Assembly (NCBI RefSeq): GCF_000024785.1
Contig: NC_013441.1
Span: forward strand, 4,278,001-4,342,000
DNA: 64,000 nucleotides
Source of the DNA: Gordonia bronchialis DSM 43247
GTDB lineage: Bacteria > Actinomycetota > Actinomycetes > Mycobacteriales > Mycobacteriaceae
Direction: 5' to 3'
This document shows positions 47,835-56,477 of the stretch, piece after piece. Positions within the stretch are counted from its first letter, which is position 1. Each line of letters starts with the position of its first letter. Under the pieces are notes generated by a model. The model did not search any database. It worked only from the letters and a program-made list of their open reading frames with translations, and was not told the origin of the DNA. A program made the translations under genes and the position numbers.

Positions 47835-49751
47835 GTGCCGTTGGTCATTGGTTCGACGTTTGCGGGATACCAGATCAATGCCGAACTCGGCAGAGACCGG
47901 ACCGGAAGACATTTCCTCGTGGACCGACCCAGCGAGGACCGTGCCCGGGTCCTGAGTGCGGTCGGCTCGGCCGGGCCCGGCGTGAACGATCGGTTCTTCG
48001 CCGATGCCCGGGTCGCCTCCGCACTCGATCATCCGGCGGTGCTTCGCGTCGAGGACTACGGCATCACCGAGGACACCTGCTGGGTGGTGACCCGGCATCT
48101 CGCCGGAACAGATCTGACCGAGCAACGTCTCACCGCCGCCGAGATCACCATGATCGTCACGCAGATCGCCGATGCCCTCGACCACGCCCGCGGCCAAGGC
48201 CTGGACCGCGGCGACTTCGACGCCACCGATATCTTCGTGACCCGCACCGCCTCGGGTGCGCTCAACAGCGTCGCCCTGCGTGGGTTCGGTTTCACCGCAA
48301 CCGAACCCACCGCAGACTCGACGGCACCGGCCTCCGATCAGCGCACGCTGGCCACCCTGGCGGGGCAACTCATCGCCGACGAAACACCGTGGGCCGCGGC
48401 AGCCACCCTCGATGCGCGCGACGCTGCGACCGCCCTCCGCTTTCCCGACTGCCGCGCCTTCGCTTCGGCTCTGGGCACCGCACTCGACGGCGTCGAGCAC
48501 CCCGAGGCGGATGCCACGCCATCGCCGGTAGGTCCACCAGCGATCCGGCCGCACAAGAGCAAACGCGGGTGGGCGGCCATCGGCGCCGCCATCGTCGGCG
48601 TGCTCGCCCTCGTCGCGGCCCTCGCCTTCGCCTTCGGATTCACGGCGACCACTGACGGCAGCCCCGCCGCGGACCCGCGGCCCATGCCGCCCGCGCTCGT
48701 CACCGCCGCCTCGGACACGACGTGTGTCGTCGTGACCGGTTTGGCCTACTGTTCGAGCCTGAACGGCTGGGGTGAACTCGGGAATGGCACCACTGCGCAG
48801 AGCGGAGCCAACATCTTGGTGCGGAGGTTGACCGGGATCACCGCGATGAGCGTCACGTTGGATACGGTCTGCGCTGCCGCACGCGGCGAAGCCTACTGCT
48901 GGGGTATGAACTGGAACGGCCAGGTCGGCACGGGCAGCGACGACGAGGGGCGCATCGCCACGCCGACAAAGGTTCTCGGCCTGAGCGACGTCACCGACGT
49001 ATCCGCAGGGCTGGCCGGCACATGCGCTGTTGCGGGCGGGTCGGTCTACTGCTGGGGCGACAATCAGTTCGGCCAGCTCGGCGACGGAACCACCACGGAC
49101 CGTCTCACGCCGACGCGGGTGGTCGGACTCGACCATGCCACTTCGGTTTCCATCAACGGCAACAACGGAAGTGCGGCGGCGTGCGCGGTGTCCGACGGGC
49201 GGGCCCACTGTTGGGGTGACAACGCCGTAGGCCAACTCGGCAACGGGACGGCCACCGGCGAAAGCAACCGCCCCACACTGGTTCCCGGCCTGAACAATGT
49301 CACCGCCATCTCGACCAACGGCATTGCCGTGTGTGCGGTCGCCGATGCGAAAGCCTATTGCTGGGGTTACAACTACGACGGCCAACTCGGCGATGGGACC
49401 GCGAAGCGGAAGTTCACACCTACCCTGGTCCCCGGCCTGACGGACGTGACGGCCATCTCCACCGGGGGTGTCGGGTTGAGCGGCAACACCACCTGCGCGA
49501 TTGCCGGTGGCACGCCATACTGCTGGGGCACCAACAACTACGGGCAGCTCGGCGACGGGACCACCGTCGAACGCCGCTCTCCCGTACCCGTGAAGGGCGT
49601 CACCCGGGCCGGCACCATCACGACTTCGGGCGACAACGCCTGCGCGGGCACCGCCGACGGTCCATTCTGCTGGGGACTGAACCACGCCGGCCAACTCGGC
49701 GTCGGAACCGAGGACCGGAATTCTCCCCCGACGCGGGTCAGGTACCCCTGA
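47835..49751 (+). CDS. Pseudokinase-TM-RCC1 propeller fusion protein
   Basis: 638 residues. Residues 9-220 follow a bacterial Ser/Thr kinase (FAGYQINAELGRDRTGRHFL at the start), but the catalytic elements are lost: the glycine loop is degenerate, no VAIK lysine is evident, HRD is LDRGDFDATDI (124-133) and DFG is GFGF (150-153). A transmembrane helix lies at 246-269. The exported part has seven RCC1-type repeats with the pattern YCWG-N-GQLG-GT, each with two Cys, enough for one seven-bladed propeller stapled by disulfides. GTG 47835 has GGGGAG upstream. It probably senses or scaffolds rather than phosphorylates. The RCC1 part has no sign of a guanine-exchange role. Confidence 0.85.
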   Translation: MPLVIGSTFAGYQINAELGRDRTGRHFLVDRPSEDRARVLSAVGSAGPGVNDRFFADARVASALDHPAVLRVEDYGITEDTCWVVTRHLAGTDLTEQRLTAAEITMIVTQIADALDHARGQGLDRGDFDATDIFVTRTASGALNSVALRGFGFTATEPTADSTAPASDQRTLATLAGQLIADETPWAAAATLDARDAATALRFPDCRAFASALGTALDGVEHPEADATPSPVGPPAIRPHKSKRGWAAIGAAIVGVLALVAALAFAFGFTATTDGSPAADPRPMPPALVTAASDTTCVVVTGLAYCSSLNGWGELGNGTTAQSGANILVRRLTGITAMSVTLDTVCAAARGEAYCWGMNWNGQVGTGSDDEGRIATPTKVLGLSDVTDVSAGLAGTCAVAGGSVYCWGDNQFGQLGDGTTTDRLTPTRVVGLDHATSVSINGNNGSAAACAVSDGRAHCWGDNAVGQLGNGTATGESNRPTLVPGLNNVTAISTNGIAVCAVADAKAYCWGYNYDGQLGDGTAKRKFTPTLVPGLTDVTAISTGGVGLSGNTTCAIAGGTPYCWGTNNYGQLGDGTTVERRSPVPVKGVTRAGTITTSGDNACAGTADGPFCWGLNHAGQLGVGTEDRNSPPTRVRYP

Positions 49752-49831
49752 GCACGGATTCTGTGTGATTCGTCCAGACGTGCGACGCCGACCGCCCAGG
49801 CGAGGACCGACTCATCGTCGGTGCGGCCACG

Positions 49832-51410
49832 TCATTGGCTGGTGAGTCGGTAGAGTTCGGCGGCCAGGCGTGTTTCGACGACCGAGGACGGGGGGTGGAT
49901 CGTCTCGGTGAGGTGTAGGCGCGCCGGTGGTGGTCCGTCGTCGGCGGGTGGGCCGTGGATCGCCTCGCGCGCGCGTCGCAGGTTGTGTTCATACAGCGTC
50001 ACGATGTCGGGACGTGTGTTGAGTCGTTTCGGGTTCGGCGGTGCTCCCGGCCGGTTGTTGCGTCGCCACCAGGTGCGTCCGGCATGCGGGCCGTCGCGGT
50101 AGACCCCGGTGGTGAATTCCCCGACTGTGTGACCCACCTTGCGGTTGTGGAACGGACACGCCGGGGCGAGGTCGACGATGTCGGTGGTGCCGCCCTCGGC
50201 GTAGTCGAGGGCGGCGTGATGGATCTCCACATTGGTCGCCGGCTGATCACAACCAGGCGCTGAGCACACCTCCCCATCGGTGCGGGCCAGCGACGCCAAC
50301 CGCTGCGCCAGGGTGGCCAGTCGTTTGCCGCGACCGAAGTACAGCGGAATCTCGGTGGCATCGGCGAAGATCGCCAGGTACGGCTGAATCTGCCCGGCCA
50401 GCCCGATCAACTCGGGGATGGGGATGACCGACCCGGTCGCGGTGGTCGCCAACCCCGACTTCCCGGATCAGATCCGCCAGGTTGGCCTTGATGATCAACG
50501 ACACCGGCAACCCACGATGAGTCTTGCCCAACAGCCCGTCAGCGAACACCGCCGTCAACAGCGCGTTGAGCGCATCGTGGTTGCGTTGGGCCTGTGAACG
50601 CGAATCGCGGGCGGCGGCGGCCTTGACCTGTTCGATGTCGGCGTCGTCCTCACCACCCGAGGGTGAGTCCGGGTCGTCGGGGTTGTTCATCCCCGGTTTG
50701 GCCCACACCGCCAACATCATCTCCAGCAACGCACGCGTCTGCGGGTCCAGGTTGGCGGTCAGCTTCGACATCTTCTGCGCGTCCTGCCGATTGAGCCACA
50801 GATTGCGTCGCCGTGCCCGATCCTTCGCATCGGTCAGCTCACCGTCGGGGTCGAGATGGGCCAGTAGCCGCATCCCCAGCGTGGTCAACTCGGCCGGGGT
50901 GTGTTCACGCGCCAACTCCGCCAGCGTCTTCTCGGCGGCGACCTTACGGTCGTGCGGCAACCGGTGCGGGATCTTGTCCAAGATCTCGGCGACCTTACGC
51001 ACATGCGCCGCCCCGACGGCACCTTCGGCAAACCCGGCAGCCAGCGTCGGATACTTGGGGTCGGACACCTCCCCGGACAGCTGGCGGAAACAGGCCGTCG
51101 CCTCCATCTGATCTGTGCGGCGGCCCGGATCCGACACCCGCAACGCCACATTCATGAAGTTCGTCAGACTGCGATAGCCCATTGCGCGGGGCACACCCCG
51201 ATCCGAGAGAGCCACGATCTGCCGATCCCCCTCGAACAACATCCGGTTGATCAACTGCTCATGGGTACGCGCAACGTCCACCAACTCAGCATCGGTGCAC
51301 TGCGACACGTCAGCGGCGGCAAGGCGATCGAGCACCCCACCGAGCTCGGCGAGCAACGCCGGAACCACCGACAACGACTGCTCGCCCGATGACTGCTCGT
51401 TCATGCTCAC
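49832..51410 (-). pseudogene. DUF222-HNH endonuclease (13E12-type), frameshifted
   Basis: Single gene of about 525 residues once one base is removed near 50454-50461. The first frame (from ATG 51410) holds DUF222 (ELVDVARTHEQLINRMLFEG to KANLADLIREVG). The second continues LATTATGSVIPIPELIGLAG, then SLARTDGEVCSAPGCDQPAT, EIHHAALDYAEGG and LAPACPFHNRKVG, the HNH/treble-clef zinc motif. This multi-copy family is the 13E12 repeat family in mycobacteria, several members being SOS-induced. A LexA-like box lies 21 bp upstream. No stop lies in the repaired frame. Confidence 0.8.
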
Positions 51411-51431
51411 CCCCGGCCCCTCCGCCGTCTC

Positions 51432-51447
51432 TCGAATGCATGTTCGA
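51432..51447. promoter_or_regulatory. LexA (SOS) box upstream of the DUF222-HNH gene
   Basis: TCGAATGCATGTTCGA matches the actinobacterial SOS box TCGAACrnryGTTCGA with one change. It lies 21 bp before the ATG and abuts a minus-strand TATACT (-10) at 51449-51454, so bound LexA would block transcription. Confidence 0.68.
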
Positions 51448-51622
51448 GAGTATACAACTTCGGCCGGGTGCGCAACCAGTTCCGAAAGAAGGAGCTTCAG
51501 GTGGCGTGCTTCGCGTGAAACCTACTGCCCCACACATGATTTCGACCGGCCGACAGCGATCACCCCGTGAACTCGACTCTCGTTCGGTTGGGGCGCGGGT
51601 CAGGTCCACTGAGCCGGCTCCT

Positions 51623-51661
51623 GTGTGATCTTGTGCCCGGATTCGGGGCGCAAGATCACAC
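51623..51661. terminator. Hairpin, possible terminator
   Basis: GTGTGATCTTGTGCCC and its complement at 51646-51661 pair over 16 bases with one mismatch around a 7-base loop. No T run follows on the plus strand. It lies between the HNH gene promoter and the kinase remnant. The rest of 51448-51680 holds nothing else I can support. Confidence 0.5.
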
Positions 51662-51679
51662 GGAAACCGATTCGTCTGA

Positions 51680-51976
51680 ACATGCGATGCCGGTCAGCCC
51701 GTCGCCTGCAATACGATCAGCTATCTCACATCGGTGACCCACCGAGACATCAAGCCCGCCAACATCATTGTGACGCGCGACCCGGATACCAACGAGATCG
51801 ACCGTGTCGCGGTGCTGGATTTCGGGATCGCGAAACTCGCCAATGGCACCGACCTCACCGCCACCAACTCGCTGGTTAGAAGCCTCGCCTACCTTGCACC
51901 CGAGATCATCAATGCCCAGCCCGCGCGTCGATCGTCGGACGAGTACGCGTTCACCCTGGCTGTTGAGAGGAACCCC
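51680..51976 (+). pseudogene. Ser/Thr kinase remnant (catalytic core only)
   Basis: An open frame carries HRDIKPANIIV (catalytic loop), AVLDFGIAKLAN (DFG) and SLAYLAPEIIN (APE), all intact and correctly spaced. There is no glycine loop or lysine lobe upstream, and the C-lobe stops after about 40 residues where the frame runs antisense into the next gene. It is a decayed piece of a kinase gene, not a functional one. Both ends are lost, so the boundaries are approximate. Confidence 0.7.
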
Positions 51977-52432
51977 CTACGCCACCCGACGATCAACCTC
52001 ACTGACGTACGGCAGAACCTGTTCGCGCACACGACGTTCGGAGGCCGAACCGTCGATAGGCACGATGATCACCGCGTCGGCGACCTCGGCGGCGTAGATG
52101 TCGCGGATCAGGGTGATGAGTCCGTGGGCAGTACCGATGTAACGGATGGTCTCCGATGCCGTCGGGTCCCGGTCGACGTCGGCATGTTCCACCGCCGCCC
52201 GCGCCGACGCGGGATGTGGTGCGATCGCAACTTCGATCTCCAGTGCCACAGCGAAATTCGCCGGGTCGTGGCTGCCGGCACGCAGCAGCGACCGGGCGCG
52301 CTGAGCGTCGCGGAGATGCTCGCGCCGGACGACGATCGGCAGCGTTCGGGCCACCGCGTCGCCGGCCACCGCGACGCGCAGCGCCGGCCGTCCGATGCTG
52401 ACGGTCGCGCGAGAGTGTGTGGTGACGGTCAT
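51977..52432 (-). CDS. Short protein with weak luciferase-like monooxygenase C-terminal resemblance
   Basis: 151 residues from ATG 52432. FAVALEIEVAIAPHPASARA and then YIGTAHGLITLIRDIYAAEV followed by ADAVIIVPID resemble the last third of LLM flavin monooxygenases, where a GTP-type loop and a VDGFxLVP strand occur. The flavin barrel start is absent, so it cannot be a full LLM enzyme. It begins 17 bp after the aminotransferase gene on the same strand and so lies in the SAM-IV-controlled transcript. A role in sulfur metabolism is likely from context only. Confidence 0.6.
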   Translation of the reverse strand: MTVTTHSRATVSIGRPALRVAVAGDAVARTLPIVVRREHLRDAQRARSLLRAGSHDPANFAVALEIEVAIAPHPASARAAVEHADVDRDPTASETIRYIGTAHGLITLIRDIYAAEVADAVIIVPIDGSASERRVREQVLPYVSEVDRRVA

Positions 52433-52448
52433 TGCGTTGTCCCTCTTG

Positions 52449-53719
52449 TCAGTTCGATCGGGTCAGTTCGATGAGTGCATCCAGCAGGCGGTCGATGTCG
52501 GCGGCGCAGCTACCCGCGCCGAAGCTGGCCCGTACGGCTCCTGCAGGATGCCCGAGGCGTTTGAGAAGTGGATGGGCACAGAACTTTCCGTCGCGCACAC
52601 CGATTCCGTGGTAGTCGCTCAGGTACTCGGCGACCGCACGGGGTGCCACCCGTCGACGACGAAGCTCGCGATGCCGACCCGGTTGCGCACATCATCGAAG
52701 ATGCGCAGTGGCGTCACCCCGTCGATGGCAGCCAGTCCGGCGTCGAGCCGTGCGCGCAGTTCCTCTTCGTGCAGTCCCAGAGCCTCCGGCCCGATCGCCG
52801 TCAGTGCGTCACAGGCCGCGGCAATCGAGATGGCGCCCAGCACATTCGGCGAACCGGCTTCGTGCCGGGCAGGCCCGGTGTGCCAGGTTGCGGTGACGCC
52901 ACCCGCGGATACGTCGCGGGTGGCACCACCGCCGGCAAGGTACGGCGTTGCCGCGTCGAACCAGTCCGGACGCCCGATGAGCACGCCCGCACCGAACGGC
53001 GCGTAGGTCTTGTGACCGGAGAAGGCCAGGTAGTCGATGCCGTGGCTCACGACCGAGATCGGCTGATGCGCAACGAGTTGCGCCGCGTCGACGAGGATGC
53101 GTGCACCGTGGCGGTGGGCGATCGAGGCCAGACGGCCGATCGGCAGCACCTCGCCGGTCACATTCGATGCGGCGGTGACCGCCAGTAGCGCAGCCGGTTT
53201 CGACGCGAGCTCGGCGTCGAGAGCCGCCAGGGTGTCGGCGATGGAATCGCGCGCCTCGACGACCCGTCCCCGCACCTGCGACGCCGGGTTCACCGCGGTG
53301 GTCCACGGCAGCAGGTTGGCGTGATGCTCGATGTCGAGGACCACCACGTCGCCGGGGGTGATGTGGGCAGCCAGGTTGATGGCGTCGGTGGTGTTGCGGG
53401 TGAAGACGACGGTGTCGTCGGTGCGTCCGCGGACGAAGCGGCGGACGGTCTCGCGGGCCGACTCGTACCGCTCGGTGGTGACCTGCGAGAGGTAACCGGC
53501 GCCGCGGTGGACGCTGGCGTAATCGCCGAGCGATCGTGCGACCACGTCAGCCACCGCGGTCAACGCCGGGGCGCTGGCCGCGTAGTCGAGGTTGGTGTAG
53601 CGCACGGCATCGCCGGTGATCAGCGGAACGCAGGTATCGGCGCCGACGACGGGGGCGAGGGGAGCCCTAACAGCAGAACCGGCCTCGCGACCAGCAGAAA
53701 CAGGGATGACAGCAGTCAT
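52449..53719 (-). pseudogene. Class V aminotransferase (cysteine desulfurase-like), frameshifted near 3' end
   Basis: PLP enzyme of about 423 residues. YTNLDYAASAPAL opens the fold, HHANLLPWTT and DAAQLVAHQPISV follow, and FSGHKTYAPFGAGVL holds the PLP lysine. The frame then reads ASFVVDGWHPVRSPST and stops at 52619. With one extra base in the C run at 52640-52643 it continues PRAVAEYLSDYHGIGVRDG to the stop at 52449. It is the first gene after a SAM-IV riboswitch. It may release sulfur from cysteine or act on another sulfur amino acid; it is not the Suf/Isc enzyme by context. Confidence 0.78.
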
Positions 53720-53738
53720 GACGGTACTCCTAGTGATT

Positions 53739-53849
53739 CCACGCTTGCCGTATTCACTCCGAATACGGCCGGGTCGTCACCCGGAGCACCCCACCGCGGA
53801 GGAGGGTTGCCGACCAGCGAGCCGGGGCTTGTCACTGGCACTCATGACC
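53739..53849 (-). promoter_or_regulatory. SAM-IV riboswitch
   Basis: On the minus strand the RNA carries the SAM-IV core: GTCATGAGTGCCAGTGAC, then AAGCCCCGGCTCGCTGG, CGGCAACCCTCC, GCGGTGGGGTGCTCCGGGTG and ACGACC, a second hairpin GCCGTATTC/GAATACGGC, and AAGCGTGG. These match the known actinobacterial motif in order and pairing. It ends 20 bases before the ATG of the aminotransferase gene, so SAM probably shuts that operon off. Confidence 0.9.
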
Positions 53850-53909
53850 CGCATCAAGATTCACCCATCGCGCCCGAGGGTGTCAATTTTCACTCAGCGT
53901 GAGTCAAAG

Positions 53910-53928
53910 TTAGGACACGCTTACCGGT
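53910..53928. promoter_or_regulatory. Iron box (IdeR-type), imperfect
   Basis: TTAGGACACGCTTACCGGT agrees with the IdeR box TWAGGTWAGSCTWACCTWA at 13 of 19 positions. It ends five bases before the isochorismate synthase start. Iron control of a siderophore gene supports it; binding needs testing. Confidence 0.5.
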
Positions 53929-53933
53929 AGCGT

Positions 53934-55064
53934 GTGGGTGTGTCCACGTCCGCAGCTGGCCCGAGCCCCGACGATGTTGCCGGGAGTGTCCCCGGGGATG
54001 TCTTCGTCCTCTCCCGTCCGCACGGTACGGTCCGCGCCCGTGGGGTGCGAGAGGTGTTCACCACCGCCGACGCCGCCTCCGACGCCCTGCGCGCAGGCCG
54101 CGTCACCGCCCTGACCGGCGCGATCGGCTTCGACGCCACCGAGACCGTGGCGCTAACCGCCCCCGAAGAGCTCACGTTTTCCGACGAGCCACTCGCCGGC
54201 CGAGCGCCGTTGCAGCAGCGCGTCGTGAGCACCACGTTCCGTCCCGACACCGCCGAACACCGCGACCGGGTTGCCCACGCGATCAAGCGGATCGCGGCCG
54301 GCGACGTCGACAAGGTGGTGCTGGCGCGGGCCGTCGACCTCGTCGTCGAACCGCGTGTCGATCCCGCCGAGATGCTCGGCGCACTGGCCGCCGGCAACTC
54401 CGAACACAACGCCTTCGGCGTCGACCTCGGCACCGGGGCGTGGTTACTCGGCGCGTCGCCGGAGTTGTTGTTGCGCAAGCGAGGTCGCGAGGTGACGTGC
54501 TATCCCTACGCCGGCTCCGCCCCGCGTCATCCCGACCCGGCCACCGACCGCGCAACCGCCGAGGCGCTGGCCCGCTCCGCCAAGGACCACACCGAACACG
54601 CCTTCGTCGTCGACTATCTCCGCGAACGCCTGGAAACCCTGTGCGACGACGTCGAGGCACCGCCCGAACCGCTGGTCCTCTCCACCGGGGAGGTGTGGCA
54701 CCTCGCGACCCCGATCCGCGCGACCCTGCGCGATCCGCACGTCACCTCCCTCGACCTCGCGCTGCTGCTGGGCCCGACCCCCGCGGTGTGCGGTACGCCG
54801 AGCGAGGTGGCCGCGCAGATCATCACCGAGGTGGAGGGCGACCGCGGTTTCTACGCCGGCTCGGTCGGCTGGTGCGACGCCAACGGCGACGGCGAATGGA
54901 TGGTCACCATCCGCTGTTTGCAACTCGAAGCCGACCGTCACCACCTGACCACCTGGGCCGGTGGAGGCATCATCGCCGACTCCGACCCGCAGGCCGAACT
55001 CGACGAGACCGCCGTCAAACTGCGGACCGTGCTGCACGCGTTGGGTGTCGACGACCTCGACTGA
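53934..55064 (+). CDS. Isochorismate synthase
   Basis: 376-residue chorismate-binding enzyme of the EntC/DhbC/MenF type. Signature stretches are FGVDLGTGAWLLGASPELLL and CYPYAGSAPRHPD, with LAKSAKDHTEH-like ARSAKDHTEHAFVVDYLRE and HLATPIRATLRD. The C-terminal FYAGSVGWCDANGDGEWMVTIRC is also typical. It converts chorismate to isochorismate for a catecholate siderophore or menaquinone. The start is GTG 53934 or 53940; no ribosome site is seen. An iron box immediately upstream favours the siderophore role. Confidence 0.88.
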   Translation: MGVSTSAAGPSPDDVAGSVPGDVFVLSRPHGTVRARGVREVFTTADAASDALRAGRVTALTGAIGFDATETVALTAPEELTFSDEPLAGRAPLQQRVVSTTFRPDTAEHRDRVAHAIKRIAAGDVDKVVLARAVDLVVEPRVDPAEMLGALAAGNSEHNAFGVDLGTGAWLLGASPELLLRKRGREVTCYPYAGSAPRHPDPATDRATAEALARSAKDHTEHAFVVDYLRERLETLCDDVEAPPEPLVLSTGEVWHLATPIRATLRDPHVTSLDLALLLGPTPAVCGTPSEVAAQIITEVEGDRGFYAGSVGWCDANGDGEWMVTIRCLQLEADRHHLTTWAGGGIIADSDPQAELDETAVKLRTVLHALGVDDLD

Positions 55065-55250
55065 TCGACCGCACAGTTCATCGCCGCTGACGGAACTCGT
55101 GTGCTGCTCTGGGAGCGACTGGAGAACTCGCTGAACTATCGGCTCATCGCCTGCGGCCCCGATGGCAGCGGCTGGACCCTCGACACCGAGAGGCTCGAAC
55201 CCACCGCCTTCGGCGGCAAGGTCTACGTGGGCACTCGCCGCATACTCTGA
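55065..55250 (+). pseudogene. Open-frame fragment after isochorismate synthase
   Basis: The frame stays open for 61 codons after the isochorismate synthase TGA, reading QFIAADGTRVLLWERLENSL, then LIACGPDGSGWTLDTERLE and a GGKVYVGTRRIL end. GTG 55101 could start a 49-residue peptide, with no clear ribosome site. It looks like the 3' end of a lost gene. I do not recognise the family. Confidence 0.4.
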
Positions 55251-55262
55251 AAACCTCGCGCC

Positions 55263-56477
55263 TCAACCCAACGCGCGGTCGAGATCCTCGAGCAGATCGT
55301 CGGTGCCCTCGAGCCCGACGGACAGCCGCACCACCGAGTCGGTGAGTCCGATCGATGCGCGACCCTCGGGCCCCATCGCGCGGTGGGTCGTGGTGGCCGG
55401 GTGGGTGATCAACGACTTGGAATCACCGAGATTGTTGGAGATGTCGATGACGTGCAGTCCGTTGAGTACCTCGAAGGCGCGCTTCTTGCCGTCGACGCCC
55501 CCGCGGTCGTTGAGCTCGAAGGTGACCACCGTGCCGCCCGACGACATCTGGGCGGTCGCGAGGTCGTACTGCGGATGTGATTGCAGGAACGGGTATTTCA
55601 CCCAGCGGACGCGAGTGTCGGATTCCAGGAACTCGGCGATGCGCTGCGCTGAGGCGACCGAGGCGTCCAGGCGAAGCTGCATGGTCTCCAGCCCCTTCAC
55701 CAGCGTCCAGGCGTTGAACGGGCTCATCGCGGGGCCGGTGTGGCGCATCAGGGTCTGCACCGGGCCGTCGATGTACTCCTTGGTGCCCAGCACCGCGCCG
55801 CCCATCACCCGGCCCTGGCCGTCGATGTGTTTGGTCGCCGAGTACACGATGACGTCGGCCCCAAGGTCCAGGCCACGCTGGCCGAGCGGAGTGGCGAAGA
55901 CGTTGTCCAGCACCACCTTTGCGCCCGCGGCATGGGCGAGCTCGGACACCTTGGCGACGTCGACGAGAACCTGCATCGGGTTCGACGGCGTCTCGAAGAA
56001 CACCGCGTCGGCCGGGGTGGCCAGCGCGCGCTCCCACTGGTCGAGATCCTCGCCGTCGACGAATTCGGTCTCGATCCCCCACCGCGGCAGGATCTCGTTG
56101 CAGACCACGAAGCACGAGCCGAACAGGCTGCGCGCGGCCACCAGGCGGTCGCCGGCCTTCAGCAGCGCGCCGAGCGCCACGAACACCGCCGCCATGCCGC
56201 TCGCGGTCGCGAAGCACGCCTCGGCGCCGTCGAGCAGGCGCAAGCGCTCCTGGAACATCTCGACGGTGGGATTTCCGTAGCGCGAGTAGACAAATCGCTC
56301 GTCCTCGCCGATGAAGGCCCGCTCGGCGGCCTCCGCCGAGTCGTACACGTATCCGCTCGTCAGGTACATGGCCTCCGACGTCTCGAAGAAGCCCGACCGC
56401 GCGAGCCCGCCCCGAACCGCCAGCGTCTGCGGCGAAACCCCCTCGGGCAGTTCGTAATCGTCGATTCCGTGTGTCAC
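55263..56477 (-). CDS. metZ: O-succinylhomoserine sulfhydrylase
   Basis: 404-residue Cys/Met-metabolism PLP enzyme, which adds sulfide to O-succinylhomoserine. YVYSRYGNPTV, TASGMAAVF, LFGSCFVVCNEILPRWG, FETPSNPMQ, DNVFATPLGQRG and VYSATKHIDGQG (PLP lysine) match M. tuberculosis MetZ. GTG 56477 is chosen because GGAGG lies five bases upstream and its length fits; it overlaps the rhodanese stop as GTGA. An in-frame ATG at 56489 is a weaker option. Confidence 0.94.
   Translation of the reverse strand: MTHGIDDYELPEGVSPQTLAVRGGLARSGFFETSEAMYLTSGYVYDSAEAAERAFIGEDERFVYSRYGNPTVEMFQERLRLLDGAEACFATASGMAAVFVALGALLKAGDRLVAARSLFGSCFVVCNEILPRWGIETEFVDGEDLDQWERALATPADAVFFETPSNPMQVLVDVAKVSELAHAAGAKVVLDNVFATPLGQRGLDLGADVIVYSATKHIDGQGRVMGGAVLGTKEYIDGPVQTLMRHTGPAMSPFNAWTLVKGLETMQLRLDASVASAQRIAEFLESDTRVRWVKYPFLQSHPQYDLATAQMSSGGTVVTFELNDRGGVDGKKRAFEVLNGLHVIDISNNLGDSKSLITHPATTTHRAMGPEGRASIGLTDSVVRLSVGLEGTDDLLEDLDRALG

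Noticed and set aside
47634..49694. 686-codon minus-strand frame opposite the RCC1 fusion gene
   Set aside because: The plus-strand frame has clear RCC1 repeats and a membrane helix; the opposite frame is a shadow created by the repeats.
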